From positions 1-64,000 of the forward strand of contig JAJPKQ010000017.1 in assembly GCA_021323635.1 (NCBI GenBank): a DNA stretch of 64,000 bases. The letters are read 5' to 3'. How positions within the stretch are numbered: the first letter of the stretch is position 1; each line of letters starts with the position of its first letter. This stretch comes from a bacterium. GTDB taxonomy: Bacteria > Actinomycetota > Thermoleophilia > Solirubrobacterales > Solirubrobacteraceae. The translations under genes were made by a program, and so were the position numbers. Below, piece after piece: positions 34,756-43,889 of this stretch. The notes under the pieces were generated by a model that was given only the letters and a program-made list of their open reading frames with translations, was not told the DNA's origin and made no database searches.

Positions 34756-34950
34756 TTTTCCGGATTTCTTCGGAATGCGGCCCGGCGCTCCGTGAAGTCG
34801 GGAGCCTGGCTCGCACAGCCCCCATCGGACGACGCCCGGCTGCCCTTTAGGGGTGCAATTGCGGCCCTGGACAGATGTCCGGGCGAGAGCGCCCCCTGAA
34901 CGGCGCCGACCGGCGCCGAAGGCGGCCTTCCGGTCGGGCAAGCGGCCGCT

Positions 34951-35874
34951 TTGGTGCTCCTAATAAGATGGCCTCAGGAACGGACTGGAGCCTTGACCGC
35001 TTTGCCATTTGCCAGAACGCTTGCGCTGGGCGCGATCGCAGGCATCACAATCTTCATCGGTCTGCCGCTCGGGCGCGTGCGCAAGCTCAGTCCGCGGGTA
35101 CGCCTGGCGCTGGCGATGCTCTCGGTCGGGATCCTCGCCTTCATCTTCGTCGACGTCGCCTCTCACGGCATCGGCCTGGTCGAAGAGCGGCTGCTCTCCT
35201 ACAAGCACGGGCACGCTTCCCTGCTCTCGGTGATCGGCCTCTTTGCGCTGCTCTGCGCCGGCTTTGGCGCGGGGGCGGTGGGGATCGGGGGCGCCGAACG
35301 GGCGCTGCGGGGCGGCGCTCGTGGCGCCAAGCCGCTCGCGGGCGGCGCGACAGGCGTGCTCGTGCAGCCGCAGGCGGCGGCGATCGGCGGCGCCCAGAGC
35401 GACGCCGCGCAGCGAGCGCGCGCCCAGGCGCTGCAGACGGGGATGACGGTCGCTGCCGCGATCGGTCTGCACAACTTCGCGGAGGGGCTGGCGATCGGCG
35501 TCTCCGCGTCCACGGGCGCGGTGACGCTCGCTACGGTGCTCGTGATCGGATTTGCCGCCCACAATGCGACCGAGGGATTCGGGATCGTGGGACCGCTGGG
35601 CGGCGTCCGCCCATCTTGGCGCTGGCTGGTAGGCGCAGGGCTGCTCGGCGGCGGCCCGACCTTCCTCGGCACGCTGATCGGCTACCAGGTGAGCTCCGCG
35701 GCGCTTGAGCTGCTCTTCTACGCGCTCGCCGCCGGAGCGCTGATGTTCGTGATCGGCGAGATCTGGTCAGCGATGCGTCGCTTTGGCCACCGCGAGCTTG
35801 CCCTTGCAATGCTCTCGGTCGGCTTCCTGCTGGGAGTCGCGACCGACCTGATCGTCACCTACGGCGGCGGCTGA
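34951..35874 (+). CDS. ZIP-family divalent metal transporter
   Basis: About 300 residues with eight hydrophobic segments. The metal site of ZIP proteins is visible in two helices: IGLHNFAEGLAIG (HNxxEG) and FAAHNATEGFGI (HNxxEG). The loop between helices 3 and 4 (residues about 110-155) is Ala/Gly-rich instead of His-rich. It probably imports zinc, iron or manganese. The start is uncertain: GTG 34951 or TTG 34993 (which begins at LTALPFART), the latter after CTGGAG. It is transcribed divergently from the TasA-like gene and uses GAG for glutamate, unlike the surface-protein genes around it. Confidence 0.85.
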   Translation: MVLLIRWPQERTGALTALPFARTLALGAIAGITIFIGLPLGRVRKLSPRVRLALAMLSVGILAFIFVDVASHGIGLVEERLLSYKHGHASLLSVIGLFALLCAGFGAGAVGIGGAERALRGGARGAKPLAGGATGVLVQPQAAAIGGAQSDAAQRARAQALQTGMTVAAAIGLHNFAEGLAIGVSASTGAVTLATVLVIGFAAHNATEGFGIVGPLGGVRPSWRWLVGAGLLGGGPTFLGTLIGYQVSSAALELLFYALAAGALMFVIGEIWSAMRRFGHRELALAMLSVGFLLGVATDLIVTYGGG

Positions 35875-35935
35875 GCCCTTGGACTGAGCCGCGCCGGCTG
35901 CCGATTCGCGGCGAGGGCACAAGGCAGCTCGCCGG

Positions 35936-36145
35936 CTATGCCTGCCCGGGCGGGCGCGAGTGCCCCAGATGCCAGCCGCCGCAGAAGCGGCAGCGGTAGG
36001 CGTCAAGGGACTCGCCCCCCTGCATGCGGATCAGGTAGGCCCCGTCGAGCGCCTCGCGCTCGCTCTCATAGCGGCGCTTGTTGCCGCAGGAGCGCGCCCG
36101 CTCGGACTCAAACCAGCGCTCGATGTCCCGATGCTCGGCACCCAT
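35936..36145 (-). CDS. small Cys-rich zinc-ribbon-like protein
   Basis: ATG 36145 gives 69 residues: an acidic helix (AEHRDIERWFESERARSCGN), KRRYESEREALDGAYL and a Cys/His cluster YRCRFCGGWHLGH. The spacing C...C-x2-C-x3-H suggests one zinc-binding knuckle shared with the earlier Cys. Such small proteins (KRRF/Y-SEREA and RCxxCGGWH motifs) are common orphan genes in actinobacteria; the role is unknown, possibly nucleic-acid or protein binding. Isolated between the ZIP gene and the pseudopilin operon. Confidence 0.65.
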   Translation of the reverse strand: MGAEHRDIERWFESERARSCGNKRRYESEREALDGAYLIRMQGGESLDAYRCRFCGGWHLGHSRPPGQA

Positions 36146-36328
36146 GTCGCTAAGGGTGGCAGAGAGATTGCGCAGGGGGCCTCTGCAGCGCCGCCCTGCT
36201 CCTCCAGCGGGCACCATCATCCCTGCGCCTAGCAAATTGCGCCCTGCTCAAGGGTGCGCAGCGTTCTGCCGAGATCATGCCCAGCAAGTCGATCGCATCA
36301 GGCGGATCGACACGATCGCCGTGCGCTG

Positions 36329-37909
36329 ATGCCCGAGAGGCCGAACATCGCAGACCAACCCACAGCAGTCGCTCCTGCGCAGCTTGCAGGGCGGCGCGGC
36401 GTGCGTCTGCGCGCGCGCCTGGCGCGCCTGCAGCGCACCCTGCGCAGCGAGCGCGGTGACACCCTGATCGAGGTGCTGGTGGCTGCGATGGTGCTGGCGC
36501 TGGTCGCCGCCTCGACCGTCTACGGGCTGAGCAAGGCCGAAGGCTACACAGCGCGCGAACGCGCGCGCAGCCAGGCCGATGCGATCGCCCAGCAGAACGA
36601 GGAGCAGCTGCGCTCCGAACCGGCCACCCACCTGCTCAACCTCAACCGCACGCGGCAGGTCACAGCCGTCGGCGCGCCCTACGAACCCTCAAGTGGCTAC
36701 AAGGGGACGATCTTCACGCTCACCGAACGCGCCGAAGCGGTCGAAGAATCGGGCGCCACGACGTGCTCTAGCATCAACGGCAAGATCAGCGCGCCCTACA
36801 TCCGCACGATCTCCGAAGTCACCTGGAATGTCATCGCCGGCAGCAGCGGACGCGGCAGGGCGAATCAGCGTGTCGTGGAGACTGGCATCGTCAACCCGCC
36901 GCCGTCGACGGAGCTGGTCGTCAAGGTGAAGAACCGCAACGGCGAACCGCTTGAAGGCGTCAGTGCCTCGGCGGTCGGGCCCAATCCAGAAAGAACCTCC
37001 TATCAGACCGCCACCTCCGGCAACGGCTGCTCAATCCTCCAGCTTGAAAAGGGCGGCGAATACGCGACGAACGCCGATCGCCTCGGCTTCGTCGACCAGG
37101 ACTGGCACACCAACGTGAGCGAAGACCCGTTCTTCCAGGACGGCGAAATCCGCCTTGTCTCCGGCATCGCCACCCCGGTGCAGTACACCTTCGACGAACC
37201 CGGCGCGATCAAGGTCGGTTTCCGGACCACCCTCTTTTCGGGCGAAAGCCCTGTGCCGGCCGAGGCGATCAACGCAGTCGCGAAGATCGAACTGATGCAC
37301 CCGGAAAGCACGACGCTGCATCGATCCGTCAGCGGCACCTGCCCGGGCACCGCGGTCGAGGAATACCTCTCGGTGATCGTCTCGCCGCTCTGCGTCTTTC
37401 CCTTCGACTCCTCCTACTCGATCTACGCCGGCAGTTGCACTGCAAACAATCCCGAAGCGTTCGGCGCCGCCTCGGAACATGTACAGGTGAGCCCGAACGC
37501 GACCGCCGAAGCGATCCTCCAGGTGCCGGGAGTGATTGTGCGCGTCTACGCCGGCAAGCCTTCCTCGCCGGGAGCCGAAGTCTCGCCCAGCCTCTACATC
37601 AAGGAGCAGCCCAGCGGCGGCAGCTCAGAATGCTACACGTCGAAGCTGCCTGTGACGCGCCTGTCCGCCGTCACCGCCAGCCACGGCACCGTTCCGTACA
37701 TCGCCGCCGCATACGGCGGCGGCTACTCGATCTGCGCGCAGTGGGGCAGCGGCACGACCTACTCATCGACGATCGGCTCAGAAACCCCGCTCACGCTCAA
37801 CAGCGCAAGCAGCGCGCTTGAAGTCAACCTCTATCAGAACAGCGGTCGCGCCGAAACGATCAGTACCCCTCAGGGCAAAGACGTGATCAAGAAGGAACCA
37901 TGCAAGTAG
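36329..37909 (+). CDS. PilV-like type IV pseudopilin with large C-terminal domain
   Basis: The 526-residue protein has a prepilin-type N terminus: basic leader RTLRSERGDTLIEVLVAAMV, with Gly before the cleavage site, Glu at +5 of the mature helix, and the hydrophobic helix continuing LALVAASTVYGL (residues about 40-70). The mature part is unusually long for a minor pilin. It includes a predicted Ig/carboxypeptidase-regulatory-like region (TELVVKVKNRNGEPLEGVSASAVG, residues about 190-260) and several Cys. ATG 36329 is selected; the upstream frame is not convincing. It overlaps the next gene by 10 bases. No assembly ATPase or prepilin peptidase is in the window. Confidence 0.82.
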   Translation: MPERPNIADQPTAVAPAQLAGRRGVRLRARLARLQRTLRSERGDTLIEVLVAAMVLALVAASTVYGLSKAEGYTARERARSQADAIAQQNEEQLRSEPATHLLNLNRTRQVTAVGAPYEPSSGYKGTIFTLTERAEAVEESGATTCSSINGKISAPYIRTISEVTWNVIAGSSGRGRANQRVVETGIVNPPPSTELVVKVKNRNGEPLEGVSASAVGPNPERTSYQTATSGNGCSILQLEKGGEYATNADRLGFVDQDWHTNVSEDPFFQDGEIRLVSGIATPVQYTFDEPGAIKVGFRTTLFSGESPVPAEAINAVAKIELMHPESTTLHRSVSGTCPGTAVEEYLSVIVSPLCVFPFDSSYSIYAGSCTANNPEAFGAASEHVQVSPNATAEAILQVPGVIVRVYAGKPSSPGAEVSPSLYIKEQPSGGSSECYTSKLPVTRLSAVTASHGTVPYIAAAYGGGYSICAQWGSGTTYSSTIGSETPLTLNSASSALEVNLYQNSGRAETISTPQGKDVIKKEPCK

Positions 37910-38781
37910 CGCGCAGAGGCAGATTCCGCTTGCGGCTTGCGCAGGAGCACGGCCTGTCGCTGATCGAACTGCTTGTCGCGATGGCGCTGACGACGGTGAT
38001 CATGACCGCAGCGTTGGCGCTGCTGCAGAGCGTCAGCGCCAACGTCGCGCATACGACCGAACGCAGCGAAGCCCAGCATCGCGCACGGCTGGCGATGGAA
38101 AGAATCGTCGCAACCATGCACGCCGGCTGCGTCGCCCCGAACGTTACGCCGATCGAGCTTGCGCCCTACACCGCCGAAGTGAAGCTGCCGGGCGGCACCG
38201 CCGTTCACTCCAGCTTTGGTCCCAATCTGCTGCGCTTCGTGACCGCACACTCCAATGAAGCGATCGCGGGGCCGGTCGAACTGCTTGAATTCGAATACGC
38301 GGCGGCAACGAGCCCCGAAGAAGGCCACCGTCTGATCGAACGCGCCTACCGCTCCACCGGCGGCACGGCGCCCAACTGGACGTTTGCGGCCGCGCCCTAC
38401 CGCGACCGCACGATCATCTCACATCTGACGCAGTCGCTCACCGCGAGCGGCGCGACGATCCCGGTCTTCCAGTACTACCGCTACTACTCAGAAGCCGAAC
38501 TGAAGGAAGTCGGCAGCAAAGCCGAACGCGGCGTGCTCGACCCCACGCCGATGAGCAACGCCGAACTGCAGACCGAAGCCCGGGAAGAAGAAGAAGCGAT
38601 CTCCCGCGGCGAAGGCCGCGGCAACGAAGTCTCCAAGGTGCTTGTGACCTACACCACCGAACCAGGCGGCCATGAAGCAACCAACCGCAAGGACCTGCCG
38701 CTGCCGATCAGCGACTCCGTCGTCTTCCGTGTCGACCCCACCTCCGTAGCAGCCGGAGCAATCGCGCTGCCATGCACATGA
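37900..38781 (+). CDS. PilW-like type IV pseudopilin
   Basis: The 293-residue protein starts with a prepilin signal: basic leader, then EHGLSLIELLVAMALTTVIM (Gly before the cleavage site, Glu at +5), and the N-terminal helix carries into AQHRARLAMERIVATMH, as in PilW/GspJ-type minor pilins. A beta-rich C-terminal domain follows, with RDRTIISHLTQSL and SDSVVFRVDPTSV near the end, and an acidic EEEEAISRGEGRG helix. ATG 37900 overlaps the end of the PilV-like gene by 10 bases, showing coupling. Glutamate is nearly all GAA. Confidence 0.82.
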   Translation: MQVARRGRFRLRLAQEHGLSLIELLVAMALTTVIMTAALALLQSVSANVAHTTERSEAQHRARLAMERIVATMHAGCVAPNVTPIELAPYTAEVKLPGGTAVHSSFGPNLLRFVTAHSNEAIAGPVELLEFEYAAATSPEEGHRLIERAYRSTGGTAPNWTFAAAPYRDRTIISHLTQSLTASGATIPVFQYYRYYSEAELKEVGSKAERGVLDPTPMSNAELQTEAREEEEAISRGEGRGNEVSKVLVTYTTEPGGHEATNRKDLPLPISDSVVFRVDPTSVAAGAIALPCT

Positions 38782-40478
38782 GCGAACGACTTGCCATATT
38801 GGCCCGCAGCAGCCGCCAGCGCCTGATCGGAATCCTCGGCCGCGCGCGCGAGGAGCAGGGCGTCGCGCTCCTGCTTGTGATGGCCGTGAGCGTGATCGCG
38901 CTCGGATTGATCGCCGCCACCTTTTCACTGGCCCAGTCGGAAGTGCGGCTGACCTCACAGGACACCGCTGCCAAGCGCGCCTACTACGCCGCGCTCGCCG
39001 GCATCAACGCCTACGCGCACGACCTCACCGACGAACCGAACTTTTTGAACTTCTGTACCACGCCGCCGGTGGGGGCGCAGGGTCTCAACCAGTACTACAA
39101 GAGCGGGACCGAAACACCGATGAGCGCTGAAGAACTCTACGCACACAGCGCCGAAGTGCCCGGCTCAGAAGGCGAGCGCTATGCGATCCAGCTGGTCCCC
39201 GCCAAGAGCGCCCCCTCCGGCGAGCGCTTCTGTCAGCGCGAAACGCACATCGTCGAATCGATGGTCGAAGAGAGCGAAGGCGCCGCATCGGGCTCCTTCC
39301 GGATCATCGCGACGGGCTTCGCGAGCGCGAGCGGCCGCACGCACCCCGACGTGAGCTCCGTTACGGCCAGCTTCCGCAACCTCGGCTTCACAAGCTTCGT
39401 CTACTACACCGAGTTCGAGGTGCTGCCGCCGATCGTCAACGGCCTGACGGGTGCAGAAGAAGAACAGTGCCGGCGCCTCTACCAGGAACGGCCGTCGATC
39501 TGCGGTCGGATCTCCTTCGTCACCGGCGACGAAGTGCGCGGACCGATGCACACCCAGGACCACGTCTCGATCTGCGGCAGCCCGATCTTCGGGCGCAACA
39601 CTCGCGACCGGATCGAATTCGCCGACTCCGTCGGCGGCGACGAAGGCTACTCCACCGAGGGCGCCTGCTCGGGAACGCCGACGCCGGTATTCAAGGGGAC
39701 CAAGATTCCCACAGCCGAAGTGCCTCCGGTCAAGCCGCCGCCCAACAACACCGAACTGGAGCTGCTGGCCAAGGAAGAGGAAGAACACGGCGAACGCGCG
39801 CTCTTCAGCGGGCACACCGAAATCACGCTGGAAGGCCAGTACATGAAGGTGCGCGACGAAGGCACCGAAGTGGGCCGGCTGCCGATCCCGGCCGGCGGCG
39901 TGGTCTACGTGGCGAGCACCGCCTGCAGCTACGAATACCAGCCGATAAACGAATCTGAATCATATAGCTCCGACAGCGGCTGCGGCGATGCCTACGTCAA
40001 GGGCGAATACACCAAGTCGCTGACGGTCGCAGCCCAGAACGACATCATCATCACCGGCAACATCACAACGCCGCACAGCGGCTCTGTGGCAACCGACAAC
40101 GCCCTCTTTGGCCTGGTTGCAAACAACTTCGTGCGCATCTACCACCGCGTCAGCTCCTGCAACAACACCAGCGCCGACCTTCCGAACATCGAAATCTGGG
40201 CGGCGATCCTCTCGGTCACGCAGTCCTTCATCGTCGACAACTACAACTGCGGCGAACCGCTGGGCAAGCTCACCGTGCACGGCGCGATCGCCCAGATCTT
40301 CCGCGGCCCGGTCGGAACCTTTTATGCGACCCAACCGCCCACGACCGCCTCCGGCTACACGAAGGAATACGAATTCGACGAACGGCTGCGCGCCGCCGAG
40401 CCGCCGCACTTCCTGAGCCCGGTGGGGGCCGCGTGGCGCATCCAGCGCCAGACGCTCGCTCCCTCCCCGTCCTGGTAG
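38772..40478 (+). CDS. PilX-like pilus-tip protein with long extracellular domain
   Basis: The 568-residue protein has the PilX N-terminal pattern [20 protein letters not shown], followed by the [28 protein letters not shown] helix (Ala at the cleavage region). The exported part contains [17 protein letters not shown], a [14 protein letters not shown] strand and a [27 protein letters not shown] and [18 protein letters not shown] block near the end, which I associate with the long PilX-like/DUF4900-type proteins. It starts by a 10-base overlap (ATG 38772; ATG 38778 also possible). Likely the third minor pilin of a machine encoded elsewhere. Confidence 0.8.
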   Translation: MHMSERLAILARSSRQRLIGILGRAREEQGVALLLVMAVSVIALGLIAATFSLAQSEVRLTSQDTAAKRAYYAALAGINAYAHDLTDEPNFLNFCTTPPVGAQGLNQYYKSGTETPMSAEELYAHSAEVPGSEGERYAIQLVPAKSAPSGERFCQRETHIVESMVEESEGAASGSFRIIATGFASASGRTHPDVSSVTASFRNLGFTSFVYYTEFEVLPPIVNGLTGAEEEQCRRLYQERPSICGRISFVTGDEVRGPMHTQDHVSICGSPIFGRNTRDRIEFADSVGGDEGYSTEGACSGTPTPVFKGTKIPTAEVPPVKPPPNNTELELLAKEEEEHGERALFSGHTEITLEGQYMKVRDEGTEVGRLPIPAGGVVYVASTACSYEYQPINESESYSSDSGCGDAYVKGEYTKSLTVAAQNDIIITGNITTPHSGSVATDNALFGLVANNFVRIYHRVSSCNNTSADLPNIEIWAAILSVTQSFIVDNYNCGEPLGKLTVHGAIAQIFRGPVGTFYATQPPTTASGYTKEYEFDERLRAAEPPHFLSPVGAAWRIQRQTLAPSPSW

Positions 40479-40512
40479 CGGGTCGCGCAAGGAGCCGTTA
40501 GGCTCTTGGATA

Positions 40513-42186
40513 ATGAGCGCTATCAGGTCGCCGAGCGCCACAGATGATCAGCTGCGTGGACAGTCGCAGCTGCGCCCGGGCGCCGCGGCCCCCGCGCGCA
40601 CCCTCTCCGGTGAGGAGGTCGCCCCGCGCTATGACGCCGCGCGGCTCCTCGACGATGAGCTCGCGCTGCGCGCTCGCGTCGGCTCCCCCGGCTCCTACCC
40701 CTTCACGCGCGGCATCCACGAGAGCATGTATCGCGGGCGGCTGTGGACGATGCGCCAGTTCGCCGGCTACGGCACCGCAGAGGAGACCAACGAGCGCTTC
40801 CGCTACCTGCTCGAGCACGGGCAGACCGGGCTCTCGACGGCGTTTGACATGCCCTCGCTGATGGGCCACGACTCCGACGATCGCCGCTCGCTGGGCGAGG
40901 TCGGCCGCGAGGGCGTCGCGATCGACACGGTCTCCGACATGCGCGACCTCTTTGCGGGCATCGACCTCGGCAGCGTCTCGGTCTCGATGACCGTCAACGC
41001 CCCGGCTGCGATCATGCTTGCCTTCTATGTCGTCGCCGCGGAGGAGCGCGGCGCGGGCGCCGTGCCGCGGGCGGCGCTGCGGGGCACGATCCAGACAGAC
41101 ATCTTGAAGGAGTACATCGCCCAGAAGGAGTGGTGCTTTCCGGTCGACCCCGCCCTGCGCCTCTGCACCGACATGATCGAGTGGTGCTCGATGCAGATGC
41201 CGCTCTGGCACCCGATCTCGATCTCCGGCTACCACATCCGCGAGGCCGGCGCGACCGCTGCGCAGGAGCTCGCCTTCACCCTCGCCGACGGCCTGACCTA
41301 CGTGCAGGAGGCCTGCGCGCGGGGCGTGGACGTCGACTCCTTCGCGGGGCGCCTCTCCTTCTTCTTCAACGCCCAGATCGACCTCTTCGAGGAGGTTGCA
41401 AAGTACCGGGCAGCACGACGCATCTGGGCACGCGAGCTCTCCGAGCGCTTCGGCGCCAAGGATGAGCGCTCGCTGAAGCTGCGCTTCCACGCCCAGACGG
41501 CTGGGGCCTCGCTGACCGCCCAGCAGCCGCTCAACAACATCACGCGCACCGCGATCGAGGCGCTCGCCGCGGTGCTCGGTGGCGCGCAGTCGCTGCACAC
41601 CAACAGCTTTGACGAGGCGCTTGCGCTGCCCAGCGAGGAGGCCGTGCGGATCGCCCTGCGCACACAGCAGATCATCGCCTATGAGAGCGGCGCCGCCGCC
41701 ACGGCGGACCCGCTCGGGGGCTCCTACTTCATCGAGGCCCTGACCGACCGCATCGAGGCCCGCTGCTACGAGTACTTCAGCCGGATCGAGCAGCTCGGCG
41801 GAATGGTCGCCGCGATCAAGTCGGGCTACCCGCAGCGCGAGATCGCCGAGTCCGCCTACGCCCTCCAGCGGGCGATCGAGGGTGGCGAGCGCGCGCTGGT
41901 CGGCGTCAACTGCTTCAGCGAGGGCAGCGATGCGCAGCCGGAGATCCTGCGCATCGACCCCGCCCTGGAACGCAAGCAGATCGAGCGACTGCGCGCGGCG
42001 CGCGGCGCGCGCGAGAGCGGGGCGGTCGAGGCGGCGCTCGGCGCCCTGCGAAGCGCCGCCGCCGATGCCGATCGCAACCTGATGGAGCCGCTGCTTGAGT
42101 GCGCACGGGCGGGCGCGAGCGAGGGCGAGATCGTCTCCGCCCTGCAGGAGGTCTTCGGCTCCTACCGCGAGGCGCCGGTCTTCTAG
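40513..42186 (+). CDS. acyl-CoA mutase large subunit, isobutyryl-CoA-mutase-like
   Basis: The 557-residue B12-dependent mutase subunit has the TIM-barrel half only (no DxHxxG cobalamin domain). Compared with methylmalonyl-CoA mutase, the substrate-site Tyr (RQYAG) is Phe83 (RQFAGYG), and the carboxylate-binding Arg is Gln204 in [11 protein letters not shown]. His241 in SGYHIREAG is kept. Phe plus Gln is the signature of isobutyryl-CoA mutase; Ile plus Gln would mean hydroxyisobutyryl-CoA mutase. It therefore probably interconverts isobutyryl- and butyryl-CoA, with a small B12-binding subunit encoded outside the window. Confidence 0.85.
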   Translation: MSAIRSPSATDDQLRGQSQLRPGAAAPARTLSGEEVAPRYDAARLLDDELALRARVGSPGSYPFTRGIHESMYRGRLWTMRQFAGYGTAEETNERFRYLLEHGQTGLSTAFDMPSLMGHDSDDRRSLGEVGREGVAIDTVSDMRDLFAGIDLGSVSVSMTVNAPAAIMLAFYVVAAEERGAGAVPRAALRGTIQTDILKEYIAQKEWCFPVDPALRLCTDMIEWCSMQMPLWHPISISGYHIREAGATAAQELAFTLADGLTYVQEACARGVDVDSFAGRLSFFFNAQIDLFEEVAKYRAARRIWARELSERFGAKDERSLKLRFHAQTAGASLTAQQPLNNITRTAIEALAAVLGGAQSLHTNSFDEALALPSEEAVRIALRTQQIIAYESGAAATADPLGGSYFIEALTDRIEARCYEYFSRIEQLGGMVAAIKSGYPQREIAESAYALQRAIEGGERALVGVNCFSEGSDAQPEILRIDPALERKQIERLRAARGARESGAVEAALGALRSAAADADRNLMEPLLECARAGASEGEIVSALQEVFGSYREAPVF

Positions 42187-42211
42187 TTTGGAGCGGGGCG
42201 CCGCGCGGCGA

Positions 42212-42295
42212 TGCGGGCGGGGAGACTCGAACTCCCAAGGCCTTGCGGCCACCGGCTCCTAAGGCCGGCGTGTCTGCCAGTTCCACCACGCCCGC
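42212..42295 (-). tRNA. tRNA-Leu (TAG)
   Basis: The 84-base class II tRNA on the minus strand has acceptor GCGGGCG/CGCCCGC, D-arm TGGTGGAACTGGCAGAC, anticodon loop CTTAGGA (TAG), long variable arm TGGCCGCAAGGCC and T-arm GGGAGTTCGAGTCTCCC. It reads CTA and CTG by wobble. CCA is not encoded. Confidence 0.96.
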
Positions 42296-42388
42296 GCGCT
42301 GCACCTGAGTCAGACCGAGCCGCCGGCATCATTGCAGGCGCCGCCGACGGGCAAGGGCTCCGGAGAAGATTGTAAGGTGGGGAGCGCG

Positions 42389-42892
42389 ATGGCAACGGAG
42401 AGCGCCCGCAGCGAGGGGAAGGTGGTTGTAACCCATCCCAACCGCGAAAAGGCGGTCGTGCGCAGCACGCGTGCGGCGGTGATCGCGCTGCTTCTGGCAA
42501 GCGCTGCGCTGATGACGCTGATCACCGCCGCCGGCTGGTCGGTGCTGGAGGGTGCTGAAGTGCTTGAGATCGGCTACATCGCCCTCTACCTGCTGCTTGC
42601 CTACCTGGCCCTGCGCTGGAGCCGCGGCGCCCTGCCCTCGGCGGGAGCGCTGGCGGTGTTCTTGATCATCTTCGCCGTAGTCGCCGCGCCGGGCTGGTTT
42701 GAACATGAAAAGAGCGGCTACAGCACGCCGGCGCTCAACGCCGACCTGCTGGGCATTCTCACGCTGCTTCTGATCCCGCTGCAGATCCTGCTTCTGATCT
42801 TCACCGTGCAGGGGTTCCAGCAGGGCTGGAATGTCGAGGTCGAACGACCGATCGACGAGAGCCGTGGCGCGCGCAGCCCCGCTCTTCATTAG
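42389..42892 (+). CDS. hypothetical four-helix membrane protein
   Basis: The 167-residue protein has a charged N terminus (TESARSEGKVVVTHPNREKA), then four hydrophobic helices: AAVIALLLASAALMTLIT, IGYIALYLLLAYLAL, AGALAVFLIIFAVVAAP and LLGILTLLLIPLQILLLIF, and a short acidic C-terminal tail. ATG 42389 follows AAGGTGGGGAG. I recognise no family with a known function; it resembles small integral-membrane proteins restricted to this actinobacterial group. It lies between two tRNA-Leu genes. Confidence 0.65.
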   Translation: MATESARSEGKVVVTHPNREKAVVRSTRAAVIALLLASAALMTLITAAGWSVLEGAEVLEIGYIALYLLLAYLALRWSRGALPSAGALAVFLIIFAVVAAPGWFEHEKSGYSTPALNADLLGILTLLLIPLQILLLIFTVQGFQQGWNVEVERPIDESRGARSPALH

Positions 42893-42918
42893 CCGGGGCG
42901 CCTAGAATGGCCGCACCG

Positions 42919-43001
42919 GCGGCGGTGGTGGAACGGTAGACACGGGGCCCTCAAAAGGCCTTGTCCGCAAGGACGTGTGGGTTCAAATCCCACCCGCCGC
43001 A
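42919..43001 (+). tRNA. tRNA-Leu (CAA)
   Basis: The 83-base class II tRNA on the plus strand has acceptor GCGGCGG/CCGCCGC, D-arm TGGTGGAACGGTAGAC, anticodon loop CTCAAAA (CAA), long variable arm TTGTCCGCAAGGACG and T-arm GTGGGTTCAAATCCCAC. It reads TTG. With the TAG isoacceptor 620 bases away and CAG near 20.2 kb, three leucine tRNAs lie in this window. Confidence 0.95.
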
Positions 43002-43061
43002 CCTGCCGACGCCCACGACGGGCGCCTACCGATCGACGGGCGCCTGCGCTCGACCCGTGCC

Positions 43062-43889
43062 TCAGCGCTCGGCAAGCAGCGCCTGCAGCTCGCCCGCCAG
43101 CTCTGCCCGCGCAACCAGGATTCCGCGCGGCAGGCGCCCCGAGGCCTGCTCGACAAGCTCGTGCACGGCAAGCCCGGCACAAGCGCAGATCAGCTCGCCG
43201 GCGGCGATGTCCCAGCTCTTGACGCCACGCTCGAAGTAGGCGTCGTAGCGGCCGGCGGCGGTCCATGCCAGATCGAGCGCCGCGGAGCCCATGCGCCTGA
43301 TGTCGCGCACGGCGGGGAGCAGGCGCACGAGCGTCTGCGCCTGCGCAGAGCGCACGCGCGCGTCGTAGTAGAAGCCCGTGGCGACCATCGCCTGCGCCAA
43401 GGGGCGCTGCGGCGGACCGGCGATCGCGCCCCCGCCGAGCGTCGCCTCCCCGTCAGCGACGGCGGTGAAAAGCTCCTCTCGGCAGGGATCGTAGATCGCG
43501 CCCGCAAGCGTGCGCCCGGAGCGCTCCTGCACAGCGACGCTCACGCACCACTGCGGAATGCCGAAGAGAAAGTTCACGGTCCCATCGAGCGGGTCGACGA
43601 CCCAGCGCAGCCCGCCCCGTGGCGCACCGGCGTCGATCTGCCCCTGCGCCACCTGCGTCTGGTCCTCCTCCTCCCCCACGAACTCCTCGCCGGGACGCTC
43701 GCGCGCGATCAGCGCGCGGATCAGGCGCTGCGCCTCGATGTCGGCCTCGGAGACCAGATCGGTCGGCGTGCTCTTGGTGCGCACCGCCCCTGTGGCGCTT
43801 GCGCGAAAGCGTTCGAGCAGCGCGCCGCCGGCCTCCCTCGCCGCCGCCACCGCGACATCGAGCAGCGCAGCGGCCCTCTGCTCACTCAA
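43062..43889 (-). CDS. inositol monophosphatase family phosphatase
   Basis: The 275-residue FIG-superfamily enzyme has metal ligands: DLVSEADIEAQ, EEFVGEEE, VVDPLDGTVNFLFG and KSWDIAAGELI (WD motif). It removes phosphate from inositol-1-phosphate or a related sugar phosphate. The start is TTG 43889 ([12 protein letters not shown]), which overlaps the amidase stop by 8 bases, so it is the last gene of an operon with DUF1707, carboxyltransferase and amidase genes. The precise substrate is unknown. Confidence 0.92.
   Translation of the reverse strand: MSEQRAAALLDVAVAAAREAGGALLERFRASATGAVRTKSTPTDLVSEADIEAQRLIRALIARERPGEEFVGEEEDQTQVAQGQIDAGAPRGGLRWVVDPLDGTVNFLFGIPQWCVSVAVQERSGRTLAGAIYDPCREELFTAVADGEATLGGGAIAGPPQRPLAQAMVATGFYYDARVRSAQAQTLVRLLPAVRDIRRMGSAALDLAWTAAGRYDAYFERGVKSWDIAAGELICACAGLAVHELVEQASGRLPRGILVARAELAGELQALLAER

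Noticed and set aside
34760-34950. Possible cobalamin-type riboswitch before the ZIP gene on the plus strand
   Set aside because: Only short stretches resemble the B12 box; the core GCCACTG element and spacing are absent.
41296-41675. CRISPR arrays or long tandem repeats anywhere in the window
   Set aside because: No regularly spaced direct repeats were found on reading both strands.
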